Of a stretch of DNA of 64,000 nucleotides, positions 44,383 through 53,195 are shown in pieces. A program made the translations under genes and the position numbers. The DNA lies in assembly GCF_002723955.1 (NCBI RefSeq), contig NZ_BEWN01000001.1:992001-1056000 (forward strand). The letters run 5' to 3'. Within the stretch, counting starts at the first letter, position 1; every line of letters starts with the position of its first letter. The stretch comes from Gluconobacter frateurii (GTDB lineage: Bacteria; Pseudomonadota; Alphaproteobacteria; Acetobacterales; Acetobacteraceae). The notes beneath the pieces were generated by a model. The model saw only the letters and a program-made list of their open reading frames with translations. It did no database searches and was not told the DNA's origin.

Positions 44383-45612
44383 TCAACTCGCTGCTTTGTG
44401 CAGAACGCGACACTTACCAATGCTCACGGCTAGAAATGCTGCTGCAACTCCAGCGGTGCCTGTCAGGACAAGCATGTCCTGGTAGCTTCCCTGCGCCTGT
44501 CGCAGCATACCCGCGAGAAATGCAGCACAGGCGGCTCCAATTTGATGCCCGAAGACGATCCAGCCGAACACGATCGGGGCAGAGCGCTCCCCAAACACCA
44601 TGTTGGACAGACGCAGGGTTGGCGGAACTGTTGCGATCCAGTCGAGGCCGTAGAAAATCCCGAAGATCGTCAGACTTTCAGGTGAGAAATCGATGAATGA
44701 CAGTGCAATCAGAGACAGCCCTCGTAACCCATAATAGGAAAAAAGCAGCCAGCGGGCATCCAATCGATCCGTCAGCCAGCCGGACAGCGTGGTGCCAACA
44801 AGATCTAACAGGCCCATCATGGCGAGATATCCCGCTGCCGGAACTTCTCCGATGCCGTGATCGGCACAGATGGCAATGAAATACGTGCCAATCAGCCCAT
44901 TCGTGGTGAAGCCACACACAAAGAAAGTGGCGAACAGAAACCAGAAGTCACGTTTCGGGGCGGCCGCCAATAGTGCTGCTATGGCCGATCGTAACGGGTT
45001 CTGATCCGTATATTGGAGCGACGTATGATCGTGCTCTGCCCCATGTGGTACCAGCCCACGATCCCCCGGATGCTCGGGAAGGAAAAGAGCCACAAAGGGG
45101 ACCAGTATCAATGTGACTGCGGCCACTGCCATGACAGGTGCCTGCCACCCGAAACGATGGACAAGTGCAGCAAGTCCGGGCAGGAACAACAGTGAGCCGG
45201 TTGCGGTGCTGGCGGCCAGCACGCCCATAATCGTGCCGCGTCGAGTCACGAACCAGCGGTTCACAACCGTGGCTCCGAGTACCATCGCCACCGCGCCCGT
45301 ACCGAAACCTGTCAGCACACCCCAGGTCAGAAAGAACTGCCAGGGCAGCGTCATGCCCAGTGACAGGAGTGCCGAAAAGCCGACCAGAAGAAGCGCACCA
45401 ATCAGAATGCGGCGGATGCCGAACGTCTGCATGAGGGCTGCGGAGAAAGGCCCAACGAGCCCGTACAGGAATATCCCCACGGCAGTCGAGACGGAAATGC
45501 TGCTGCGGCTCCACCCCAACGCATCCTGCAACGGCATCATCAATACCCCGGGTATAGCCTGGACACCGGCAGACACCAGCAACGAGAGAAACGTGAGTCC
45601 GACCACCAGCAC
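44383..45612 (-). CDS. MFS transporter, monocarboxylate/oxalate-formate-antiporter type
   Basis: A 409-residue 12-helix MFS protein. The run GVQAIPGVLMMPLQDALGWS (about 17-36) followed by RSSISVSTAVG, and WFVTRRGTIMGVLAASTATG (119-138), are typical of the monocarboxylate and oxalate/formate antiporter group. It moves an organic anion across the inner membrane. The frame opens only with GTG at 45612, with no ribosome site. An ATG at 45662 with AGG upstream is in another frame and would need a one- or two-base shift to join, so the N-terminus may carry a frameshift. Confidence 0.85.
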   Translation of the reverse strand: MLVVGLTFLSLLVSAGVQAIPGVLMMPLQDALGWSRSSISVSTAVGIFLYGLVGPFSAALMQTFGIRRILIGALLLVGFSALLSLGMTLPWQFFLTWGVLTGFGTGAVAMVLGATVVNRWFVTRRGTIMGVLAASTATGSLLFLPGLAALVHRFGWQAPVMAVAAVTLILVPFVALFLPEHPGDRGLVPHGAEHDHTSLQYTDQNPLRSAIAALLAAAPKRDFWFLFATFFVCGFTTNGLIGTYFIAICADHGIGEVPAAGYLAMMGLLDLVGTTLSGWLTDRLDARWLLFSYYGLRGLSLIALSFIDFSPESLTIFGIFYGLDWIATVPPTLRLSNMVFGERSAPIVFGWIVFGHQIGAACAAFLAGMLRQAQGSYQDMLVLTGTAGVAAAFLAVSIGKCRVLHKAAS

Positions 45613-45872
45613 AAAGACGTGGGGGCGCTGTGTTTTCTTGTTTTGGGGTATGGAATTTTCATATTACTGCCTGGTAGACTCTATTATCCCGACCTGCTGA
45701 TTGGTGGCCTGATCCTGTTGATGGAAAGCACCTACTGCCGACAGGTCTTCCTCTTCCGGACCCTGTGACACAACCTGGGAAACTGGCACGACTGCTGCTC
45801 AGTTCTGCATGCCACAGTGGATTGGAAAATTTAGTCAGCAGCCATCCGTGTGCCGTCCGGCCTCTTCAACCT

Positions 45873-46715
45873 TTAGAAACCGTGAAACCGGTTGATCTCC
45901 CGCGCGATCCATTCCGGTTTCTCATCGGGTACCCAGTGACCGCACTCCGGAATGACGCCACCCTGCACATCATCGGCCACCAGATTCATCGAGCGAAGCG
46001 GAATCTCGCCCATGCAATGTGATCCGCCATAGGCAAGGACTGGAATCGTTAGCTTCGTTCTCGCCAGTTCGCGACTTTGCACTGCGGTTTCCGGAAAGGC
46101 GCGATAGTAATTGAAACCGGCGCGCATTCCACCGAGGCCGCTGTAACAGCGGACATATTCGTCGATATCGGCTTCCGTGATCGAACGCGGGTCGAACGAG
46201 TAGCGCTTGAAAAAGAAACTAAGATACTCGCGCTCACGCCCGGCCAGCAGAAATTCCGGCAGGTCAGCCTCCTGATGGAAGCCGAAATGCCAATATTCCT
46301 TCGATGCATCATCGTCGCTTTCTATGCCAAGGATCTTGCTTTCAAGAAACACCAGACTCTTGACCTCGGCAGGATGGCGCGCGGCGTAGGCATAGGCCAC
46401 CCGTGCGCCGTTATCGTGCGCAACGAGGCGGATGGTTGTAAATCCAAGCTGCCGGACGAGCTCGTGTAATTCATCGGCGACGGTGTTGCTGTCGTAACCA
46501 CTGGCAGGGCGCGAGGAATCACCGGCGCCGCGCATATCGACCGCGATCACTTCATGGCCAGCCTCGACGAGGTGGGGAATGACGCGATGCCACTCGTACC
46601 ACGTCTGGGGCCAACCATGGACGAGCAGTACCGGCTCGCCTTGACCTGCGCGAACATAATGGAGGCGCATGTCGCCGATCTGGGCCATGGCGTGTGTCAG
46701 GGAAGGGTGGGGCAT
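45873..46715 (-). CDS. Alpha/beta hydrolase, epoxide-hydrolase/haloacetate-dehalogenase type
   Basis: A 280-residue hydrolase. It has the oxyanion motif HGWPQTWYEW (33-42), a nucleophile elbow VAHDNGARVA with Asp101 in place of Ser, and a late His in ECGHWVPDE. Asp-nucleophile members are epoxide hydrolases and haloalkane or haloacetate dehalogenases. It follows a second, related hydrolase by 17 bases on the same strand, so the two are probably co-transcribed. The TetR gene and its operator lie upstream. Confidence 0.9.
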   Translation of the reverse strand: MPHPSLTHAMAQIGDMRLHYVRAGQGEPVLLVHGWPQTWYEWHRVIPHLVEAGHEVIAVDMRGAGDSSRPASGYDSNTVADELHELVRQLGFTTIRLVAHDNGARVAYAYAARHPAEVKSLVFLESKILGIESDDDASKEYWHFGFHQEADLPEFLLAGREREYLSFFFKRYSFDPRSITEADIDEYVRCYSGLGGMRAGFNYYRAFPETAVQSRELARTKLTIPVLAYGGSHCMGEIPLRSMNLVADDVQGGVIPECGHWVPDEKPEWIAREINRFHGF

Positions 46716-46732
46716 GTCGTGTTTCCTGTCTG

Positions 46733-47689
46733 TCAGGCGTAGGGTGCGAGAAAGGCCTGAAGTGCTGCCAACAGGGCCTCAGGCTGTTCCTCGGCCGGGT
46801 AATGGCCGCTGTCGGGAATAATGACGGATTGCACGTCGTCGGCGACAGATCGGAGTGCCTGTTCGACCATATCGCCGCACGCCAGGGCGCCGGAGAAGGC
46901 GAGCACCGGCAGTGCGATCCTGCGCGCCATGCGCCGACGATATTGCGGGATCGAAGCATCAATTGCCCGATAATAATCGAAGCTTGCGCGGAGGGCTTTG
47001 GGGTCGCGACGCAGTTGCTCGATGTAGAAGTCACGCGCAGCGGCGGGGAGCGCCTCCGGCGAACCCGCCTTGGTGGCGAACTGGTAGCCAAAATAGATTG
47101 CTTCACGGCCCTGAACCAGAGCCTCGTTAACGCCAAGCGCACGGTTGAAGTTAAAGTGCCACAGGAAGTCGCTGGTGCGGCGGTCGTCGCTAATCAGTGG
47201 GGGCGATGCGGAGACACCAGGGATAATCGCCTCTCCCAGTGCGATGCGGGCAATCCGCTCCGGCCGGTCTGCGGCCATCGCGTAGCCAGTCCACATGCCG
47301 ATGTCGTGACCGACCATGGCGAAGCGTTGGTGGCCGAGCGCATCCATGAGCGCAAATATGTCGGCTGAAAGAGTATCGGCATCATAGCCATCGTCCGGCT
47401 TGTCGGAAAGGCCGACGCCCCGCGGGTCGACGGCAATAACTGTGAAGCGCTCGGCCAGCGGCAGCATGAGCGCGCGCCATGCAAACCAGTTCTGCGGCCA
47501 ACCGCCGAGTAACAGTAACGCAGGTCCTTGGCCGCCGATCACGGCATGCAAACGCACGGCGCCGATATCGACCAGAGAGCTCTTGAAAGTGTCGGTAAAG
47601 CCATGCGGTAAAAGGGGAACGCCTGTTACCGAACCAAAGCCAGAGACAGGTTCACGGATCGAAAACCCGGTAGGTTGCATGCGCATCAT
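46733..47689 (-). CDS. Alpha/beta hydrolase, epoxide-hydrolase type
   Basis: A 318-residue hydrolase with GGWPQNWFAW (62-71), the elbow VGHDIGMWTG with Asp129 as nucleophile, and a late His in PDSGHYPAEEQPE. The N-terminus is about 40 residues longer than its downstream neighbour and may include non-conserved start codons (ATGs at 47689, 47686 and 47680). It is the first of two hydrolase genes, directly downstream of an operator shared with the TetR gene at 47764. Confidence 0.9.
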   Translation of the reverse strand: MMRMQPTGFSIREPVSGFGSVTGVPLLPHGFTDTFKSSLVDIGAVRLHAVIGGQGPALLLLGGWPQNWFAWRALMLPLAERFTVIAVDPRGVGLSDKPDDGYDADTLSADIFALMDALGHQRFAMVGHDIGMWTGYAMAADRPERIARIALGEAIIPGVSASPPLISDDRRTSDFLWHFNFNRALGVNEALVQGREAIYFGYQFATKAGSPEALPAAARDFYIEQLRRDPKALRASFDYYRAIDASIPQYRRRMARRIALPVLAFSGALACGDMVEQALRSVADDVQSVIIPDSGHYPAEEQPEALLAALQAFLAPYA

Positions 47690-47693
47690 CCTT

Positions 47694-47713
47694 TATGTGA
47701 TGCGCAGCACATA
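47694..47713. promoter_or_regulatory. Operator copy before hydrolase genes
   Basis: TATGTGATGCGCAGCACATA (20 bases, with TATGTG/CACATA arms) lies 5 bases upstream of the hydrolase start. Its reverse complement, TATGTGCTGCGCATCACATA, matches the site before tetR at 48388-48407, TATGTGCTGCGTGATACATA, at 17 of 20 positions. The same TetR protein probably binds both. Confidence 0.8.
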
Positions 47714-47763
47714 TATTGCTCAGCGCTTATCGGCAACGATTCTGTGACAGTCAGCACATAATT

Positions 47764-48375
47764 CTAACGGGGCAGCAGGCGATCCACGAACAGCTCGGCC
47801 GCAGCGAGGAGCGTTGGCTGTGAGGTGCCGTCTACGGTTTCAATCGATATCCCATTGAGGAACGTCATGACGCAGGCCGCCAGCGCTTTCTCATCGGCTT
47901 CGGGTGCCAGTTCACCCTTCTGTTTCGCCTTTAACAAACGCTCTGCGAGCAGGACGCGGATGCGTTCCCGCTGGTCTCGCAGGAAGGTGCGAACGGGATC
48001 ACTGATAGGCCCGAGATGGCGCGCGCCGAGCACGATCAGACAACCGCGCGGTTCATCATGACGGGTAAAGGTCTGGATCGCATTGGCCAGCATGGATCGT
48101 AGCGCATTGCGTACGTCATCGTCAGCTGTCAGCGCCTGCATGGTCGAACTGCCATCGGAGGCGACGTACTGTTCAACTGCTTCGCGGAAGAGGTCTTCCT
48201 TGCTCCCGAAGGCAGCGTAAATGCTGGGCGAGTTGATTTGCATGGCGGCGACAAGCTGAGACATCGACGTACCATCAAAACCATGCTGCCAGAACACGTT
48301 CATGGCGCTTTGCAGTGCTTTGTCCCGATCAAAGGTACGCGGTCTGCCACGTCGTGCTGCAGGCGTTTTCGTCAT
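47764..48375 (-). CDS. TetR family transcriptional regulator
   Basis: A 203-residue TetR regulator with RRGRPRTFDRDKALQSAMNV (about 8-27) and a helix-turn-helix at about 37-58 (ending SIYAAFGSKEDLF). It resembles the regulator at 27247. The ATG at 48375 is preferred; a TTG at 48387 would add 4 residues. Unlike most pairs here it is transcribed in the same direction as its likely targets, the two hydrolases. Matching operators before both tetR and the hydrolases support this. Confidence 0.92.
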   Translation of the reverse strand: MTKTPAARRGRPRTFDRDKALQSAMNVFWQHGFDGTSMSQLVAAMQINSPSIYAAFGSKEDLFREAVEQYVASDGSSTMQALTADDDVRNALRSMLANAIQTFTRHDEPRGCLIVLGARHLGPISDPVRTFLRDQRERIRVLLAERLLKAKQKGELAPEADEKALAACVMTFLNGISIETVDGTSQPTLLAAAELFVDRLLPR

Positions 48376-48387
48376 CCTGGTCCCCAA

Positions 48388-48407
48388 TATGTGCTGCGTG
48401 ATACATA
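48388..48407. promoter_or_regulatory. Operator copy before tetR (autoregulation)
   Basis: TATGTGCTGCGTGATACATA has TATGT/ACATA arms and lies 12 bases upstream of the tetR ATG. It matches the site at 47694-47713 in reverse complement. Confidence 0.78.
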
Positions 48408-48537
48408 TAGGTGAGGCGTCTGAAGAAGAACAGAACTGCGCTTTCTAAAACCCGATTGGGCGGATTTACCAATCTGGACCATTTTTCAAATGTGATCGTT
48501 TTCGTAATGCTTCAAGTGCAGGATTTTCGCTTCAAGC

Positions 48538-49443
48538 CTAGGCCGGCTCCCCCAGATGTTCCCGCATCCACGCAGCCTCTTCGCTGGGACTGCGACGGAA
48601 ATGGCGCTTGAAGTCCCGACTGAACTGGGCGGGGCTGGCATAGCCGACTTCGGCGGCAATCGCAGCAATCGCTCCCTTACGCCGTGCGATCATCAGCCTG
48701 GCTTCGTGCAATCGTAAAGCCTTGATGTACTGGATCGGGGTGTTGCCAGTCAGGGCCTTGAAGCCGACGTGATAGGAAGGAACACTCATCCCGACCGTCG
48801 AAGCAAGCTCGGATACCGACAGGCCTTCATTATAGCGTTCGCGGATCAGCGACAGGCTTTGTACGATCCTGTCTGTACTGTCATTGCGACGCAACGCTGC
48901 CATAAGCGATCCCCCCTGAGGGCCGATCAGGATGTGATAATGCAACTCGCGTAGCATTCCAGGACCAAGAATAGCGAGTGCCTGCGGATGATGAAGAGCA
49001 CGAAGCAGGCGCAGGAGCACATCAGCAATGGCGGGTACCATCTGACTCGAGACCAGGCTTCTTGCCTGCGTCTTCTCCTCATGACTGAACTGGCCTTCCA
49101 GTGTGGTTACGATTTCAGCGGCGAGGGGCAAGTCGAAGTCGAAGTAGATGGCGAGTAGAGGTCGTTCAGAACTAGCCTGCGAGGCCATCCGAAAAGGCAC
49201 CGGGACCGAAACGGCGAGATAATGGTCGGCGTCATAGCGGTAAACCTCGCCATTGAGAAACCCCTGCTTGGTCCCTTGCAAGACGAAGACCGCACCGGGG
49301 CGATAAAGGACCGGTACATCTTCAAGGATGGTCTCGGAGCGCAGGATGCGGAGCCCTGGCATGGGCGTAGCGTTGTAGCCAGGTCGCGGTGCGAGCTCGG
49401 CGGCCAGCTCGAGGAGTGGAGAGGGTGTGGATCGAGAAACCAT
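48538..49443 (-). CDS. AraC family regulator, YqhC type
   Basis: A 301-residue AraC regulator with an AraC_N (YqhC-like) N-terminal domain (LRILRSETILEDVPVLYRPG, VFVLQGTKQGFLNGEVYRYD and YLAVSVPVPFRM) and a C-terminal double helix-turn-helix (LSVSELASTVGMSVPSYHVG, then VGYASPAQFSRDFKRHFR). YqhC activates an aldehyde reductase in E. coli in response to aldehydes. It is divergent from an SDR at 49511 and likely activates it. The start at 49443 (MVSRSTPSPL) is preferred over 49455. Confidence 0.92.
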   Translation of the reverse strand: MVSRSTPSPLLELAAELAPRPGYNATPMPGLRILRSETILEDVPVLYRPGAVFVLQGTKQGFLNGEVYRYDADHYLAVSVPVPFRMASQASSERPLLAIYFDFDLPLAAEIVTTLEGQFSHEEKTQARSLVSSQMVPAIADVLLRLLRALHHPQALAILGPGMLRELHYHILIGPQGGSLMAALRRNDSTDRIVQSLSLIRERYNEGLSVSELASTVGMSVPSYHVGFKALTGNTPIQYIKALRLHEARLMIARRKGAIAAIAAEVGYASPAQFSRDFKRHFRRSPSEEAAWMREHLGEPA

Positions 49444-49510
49444 AGGATTGAGCAAGAGAATCAGAGGAATTGTGATAGAGACTGCATCAATATGATATTA
49501 TTAATCAAGA

Positions 49511-50374
49511 ATGACTACAATCAAGCAGAGTAAGGCCATGTCAGGGCAGATTTTTTTCATTACCGGAGCCAATTCAGGGTTTGGTTTTGCCATCGCGCAG
49601 GCCGCCCTTGAAGCAGGCCATCGGGTGATTGGTACAGTCCGGTCGGAAACCGCACGAGCGTCCTTACTGGAGCGACTGCCAGATGTTCGCGCAGTCCTGT
49701 GTGACGTCACAGACTTCGACCGGATTCCCACCATCGTCGAACAGGCAGAGCAAGACCACGGCCCGGTCGATGTGCTCATCAACAATGCCGGTTATGGACA
49801 TGAAGGTATTCTAGAGGAATCTCCTCTCGAGGAAATGCGCCACCAGTTCGACGTCAATGTCTTCGGAGCTGTTGCGGTTGCAAAAGCCTTCCTGCCGCGT
49901 TTTCGCGAGCGCCGCAGCGGGTTTATCGTGAACGTGACCTCAATGGGTGGTCTGATCACCATGCCCGGCATAGCGTATTATTGTGGTAGCAAATTCGCTT
50001 TACAGGGGATTTCGGAAGTTATGCGCGCGGAAATGGCACCCTTTGGAGTTCATGTCACGGCGCTGTGCCCTGGATCGTTCCGCACAGACTGGGCCGGGCG
50101 TTCGATGGTCAGGACCGAGCGCTCAATTACAGACTATGATGCTCTGTTCAATCCGATCCGGGCTGCACGACACGAGAAGGACGGTAAGCAGTTGGGTGAT
50201 CCGGCGAAACTTGCCGCCGCAGTCCTTCAACTTGTTGCGTCGGACGCCCCCCCACCGCAACTCCTCATGGGTAGCGATGCTCTGCGTCTGGTTCGTGACC
50301 GTCTCTCTCGCATGGAAAGCGAAATCGCAGATTGGGAAGAATTGACCCGGTCGACGGACGGCTGCTTCTTCTGA
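49511..50374 (+). CDS. SDR family oxidoreductase
   Basis: A 287-residue SDR with TGANSGFG (about 17-24), INNAGYGHEGIL, an NVTSMGG strand with the catalytic Ser, and YYCGSK (Tyr/Lys). The C-terminal DPAKLAAAVLQLVAS and LMGSDALRLVRDRL tail is duplicated, in broken form, at 23650-23835. A later ATG (49538) has an AAGG very close; 49511 has only a weak ribosome site, so the start is uncertain. It is divergent from the YqhC-like AraC gene and probably reduces or oxidises an aldehyde or ketone. Confidence 0.9.
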   Translation: MTTIKQSKAMSGQIFFITGANSGFGFAIAQAALEAGHRVIGTVRSETARASLLERLPDVRAVLCDVTDFDRIPTIVEQAEQDHGPVDVLINNAGYGHEGILEESPLEEMRHQFDVNVFGAVAVAKAFLPRFRERRSGFIVNVTSMGGLITMPGIAYYCGSKFALQGISEVMRAEMAPFGVHVTALCPGSFRTDWAGRSMVRTERSITDYDALFNPIRAARHEKDGKQLGDPAKLAAAVLQLVASDAPPPQLLMGSDALRLVRDRLSRMESEIADWEELTRSTDGCFF

Positions 50375-50535
50375 GGATCGGTAGCGGTTGTCAGGAAGCT
50401 GATTTTCCCGACCCCTATGCCCGTAAGGAGGCGTAAGCGGACTTGCTGCTTACGCCTTCATATCAGACAATCTGAAGCACAGACGAATGGTCTCAAAGCG
50501 GACGACTTTGCTCACCCTCGCCTGAATGGCCTTAT

Positions 50536-51557
50536 TTACCCAGGTGTATCTCGAAGCCCGGTCAGATCGGGATGGTCCTGACTGCGTTTGTTTTCTGAAG
50601 GTTTGATGAAGCGCGTCGCGAGCAGCAGCGCGCCATGAAATGCTGCGAGCAGTCCGAATACCTCGGCGAAAGCCGTTGACGTCAAGCGCGGCTCGCCGAC
50701 TGCTACCAGTCTCCATCCGAGGAAGGTGGCGCACGCTGTAGTCAGTGTTGGGCCTCCAATCCTTTGCATGATGTTCAGTGCGGTCGTCGCCATCGGGATA
50801 TCTGTGCGTGCGATCGACGCGTATCCTGCGCTCATCGCCGGAATGCCGACGGCGCCATGAACAGGCCTGTCCGCTCGGGAGAGGCACCGCAGGCGTGGAT
50901 GAGCCAGTCTGGTAACAGCAGCTGACCAGCGAATGACACCCCGTTCGTCAGAAACATGATGACCGCCGACACCGAAAACGCAGGCACACGCAACAGGCGC
51001 AGATCGATCAGCGCGTCGTCCCCCTTGCGTCGCGCGGATCGGACATACAGGACGGCAAGGATAAAGGCCGCGGGCCCGACCGGGACATTGAGAAGAAAGA
51101 TCCAGCGCCATGACGCGACGGAGACGATGGCTCCTGCGACGACCGGCCCAAGAAGTGGTGCGAGCAGAACCGGTGCCGTCATCGCGCTCGCGACCCTCGG
51201 CATCTGCCGCCCCGCCACACGGGCAACCGTCATCTGCGTCATCGGCGCGAGCAAGCCCCCGCCATGCCTTAGCAGACGGAACGCGATCATCGACGGCGCC
51301 GACCAGGCCAGCGCGCATAGGCCTGATGTCAGCGTGAAGGCATCGAAGCACCATAAATAGACCGTTCGCCCCCCGATGCGGCTCACGAGCCATCCGTTTA
51401 GCGGCAGCGTCAGGGCGAGCGCCAGCAGATAGCCGCTGACCACCCACTGAATGCTTGAAAACGGTGCGCGCAGGGTGGCGACGAGATCGGGGAGCGACAC
51501 ATTGACGATCGTGGCGTCCAGTTGCGTCATGAAAGACCCGATCGCCGCGACGCTCAC
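50536..51557 (-). pseudogene. DHA2-type MFS drug exporter, frameshifted with internal deletion
   Basis: The N-terminal half is clear (SFMTQLDATIVNVSLPDL, GWLVSRIGGRTVYLW, WRWIFLLNVPVG, typical of 14-helix EmrB-like exporters) and ends at about 50832. The C-terminal tail resumes one frame over (VHGAVGIPAMSAGYASIART, LNIMQRIGGPTLTTACATFL). Around 70-90 residues between the two are missing, and the N-terminal start codon is also lost (a stop precedes GTG at 51557). The exporter is not functional. Confidence 0.88.
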
Positions 51558-51671
51558 GATTTTTCATGTGCCCGGAGGCAGCTTATCCGCGCCCTGCGAT
51601 GGTAGCGGCATTTGAAGTTTCATGGGCGGCCTTACTAAAAGCCCTAATACGCAATGCCGGACACCATGAGC

Positions 51672-52238
51672 TCACGCATCCAGTGCGATCGCGTCGCTCG
51701 TCGTCACGCGGCCAAGGCGGGGGAAGATTTCCTCTGAGGCAAAACGCTGCATCTCTTCCGTGAAGGTGGACATGATATCTTCGGCGAGCACGACGTTGTA
51801 CCCGTGCTCATGCGCCGCTCGAGCGGTAGATTCCACCCCCAGATTTGTCGCGATCCCGCCGAGCACGATCGTGGTGATCCCACGTCGCCGCAACTGGAGG
51901 TCGAGATCCGTACCGTAAAATGCCCCCCATTGCCGTTTCGTGACACGCAGATCGTCCGGTTCGGCAAGTCCGTCGACCAGTTCCGCCCAATCTGGCGCGA
52001 AGCCTCCCTGCGGGGAGAAGGAGCGGTCGACAACCGTATGCGCAGCGTCCGCAAAATCTGGCGCGAACGCGACGTTCACGAGAATGACGGGAGCACCGGA
52101 GGCCCGGAAACGCGCTGCAAGTTCTTTCGATCGTTCGACGACTGCTTCGCCCGATATTGGGGCCAAAGGCAGCCCCGTGATACCCTTCTGGAGATCGATC
52201 AGGACGAGGGCTGTTTTGGTTGCTTGAAGCGAAGTCAT
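51672..52238 (-). CDS. yecD: Isochorismatase-fold hydrolase, YecD type
   Basis: A 188-residue isochorismatase-like protein. It has VLIDLQKGI (12-20) with Asp15, VTKRQWGAFYGTDLDLQLRR (99-118) with Lys101, and VLGGIATNLGVESTAR (125-140). In catalytic members (for example nicotinamidases) the last motif holds a nucleophilic Cys; here Gly134 takes its place. The whole pattern, including KRQWGAFYGTDL and TN-x-GVESTAR, matches E. coli YecD, whose role is not established. It is divergent from a TetR gene. Confidence 0.87.
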   Translation of the reverse strand: MTSLQATKTALVLIDLQKGITGLPLAPISGEAVVERSKELAARFRASGAPVILVNVAFAPDFADAAHTVVDRSFSPQGGFAPDWAELVDGLAEPDDLRVTKRQWGAFYGTDLDLQLRRRGITTIVLGGIATNLGVESTARAAHEHGYNVVLAEDIMSTFTEEMQRFASEEIFPRLGRVTTSDAIALDA

Positions 52239-52312
52239 GATATGACCTTTCTCTGGGGATCATTGAACCGCCACTCCGCACCGCTGTCCGGTACATGCGG
52301 AGACGTTAAAAG

Positions 52313-52359
52313 TTGAGTGGATACTCAAGTAGGAGTATTATTTGAGTATGAGCTCAAAT
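52313..52359. promoter_or_regulatory. Two operators before yecD and tetR
   Basis: TTGAGTGGATACTCAA (52313-52328) is a perfect 16-base palindrome. A second repeat, ATTTGAG (52340-52346) and CTCAAAT (52353-52359), has perfect 7-base arms and covers the tetR start codon. TTGAGTA/TACTCAA is common to both. Repressor binding there would also hinder ribosome access. Confidence 0.8.
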
Positions 52360-53004
52360 ACGTCAAGAGCAAAACGAGCAACGCTTCAACCGCTGCGAGC
52401 AGCCGGACGTCAGCGTGTCGAAGAACTGCTGGCAGCCGCTTCGGATCTGATGGCAGAGCGCGGCTATGAGGCGACGACCATGGCGGAAATTGCAGCAAGA
52501 GCCGGAGCGAAGATCGGCTCGCTTTATCGCTTTTTTCCGAACAAGGAGGCGGTGGCGGACGCGCTAGTGCAGCGGCATGTCACCATTCTGGAGGAAGAAT
52601 ACGCAGCTCTCGCCCAACGGGCGGCCACGCTTTCTCCAGAAGCATTGGGGGATGTGTTGATCGAGTTGCTCATCGCGTTGCATCCAGGTGTGAAATCTCT
52701 GTCTGCGTTAATGGAGGCACGGACAGATAGCATGGAGATTCGCGAGCGTGCACGCGGGCATGCCATAGCCGGAATCGCGGCTGCGCTGCGTGTCTGCGCG
52801 CCGGGATTGGATGAGATGCTGGCGAAAGATATCGCGGCCGTCGTTCTGAACACCATGAAAGCCTTGCGCAGTATGCTCGCGAAGGAGGCCCCCACCACAC
52901 CTGGTGCTCCCGACGAGTTACGGCGGATGAACCGTCTTTATCTTTCGGACCGGCTGGAACCCTTCCGAAACATTGGAGCCAGTGCAATGGATACGAAGTC
53001 GTAA
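52348..53004 (+). CDS. TetR family transcriptional regulator
   Basis: A 218-residue TetR regulator with GRQRVEELLAAASDLMAERG (about 20-39) and a helix-turn-helix ending KIGSLYRFFPNKEAV (about 57-71). A C-terminal domain of the TetR_C_17-like type follows. The start is ambiguous: AGGAG (52331-52335) is 6 bases before a TTG at 52342, which gives two extra residues, but 12 bases before the ATG at 52348. Both lie within the operator. It is divergent from the YecD-like gene and likely controls it. Confidence 0.9.
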   Translation: MSSNTSRAKRATLQPLRAAGRQRVEELLAAASDLMAERGYEATTMAEIAARAGAKIGSLYRFFPNKEAVADALVQRHVTILEEEYAALAQRAATLSPEALGDVLIELLIALHPGVKSLSALMEARTDSMEIRERARGHAIAGIAAALRVCAPGLDEMLAKDIAAVVLNTMKALRSMLAKEAPTTPGAPDELRRMNRLYLSDRLEPFRNIGASAMDTKS

Positions 53005-53195
53005 TTTCACCGTTGATGAGCTATTCGACCCCCGATGTGAGAAGTCTGGCGCCTTCGCGAAAGGCAAGATGCTGTGGCAGCAATCGCCTCATTACGGCGG
53101 TTCTGCGCCCAACTACTGCACCTCTTAAGCGGTCGCTAGGAAAGCACCCGAAAGCAGCGCCGATGCATCCCGGTGCATCCGACGCGCTGCCACTG

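Noticed and set aside
43652-44413. 253-codon minus-strand frame opposite the DUF2000 gene
   Set aside because: Only its first ~30 codons resemble anything (an AKR start remnant); the rest mirrors the DUF2000 gene, which has a good ribosome site and family match.
50536-51567. 343-codon open frame across the MFS pseudogene
   Set aside because: Only its last third matches the transporter; the first two thirds are a shadow of the true frame. The whole is better described as a frameshifted pseudogene.
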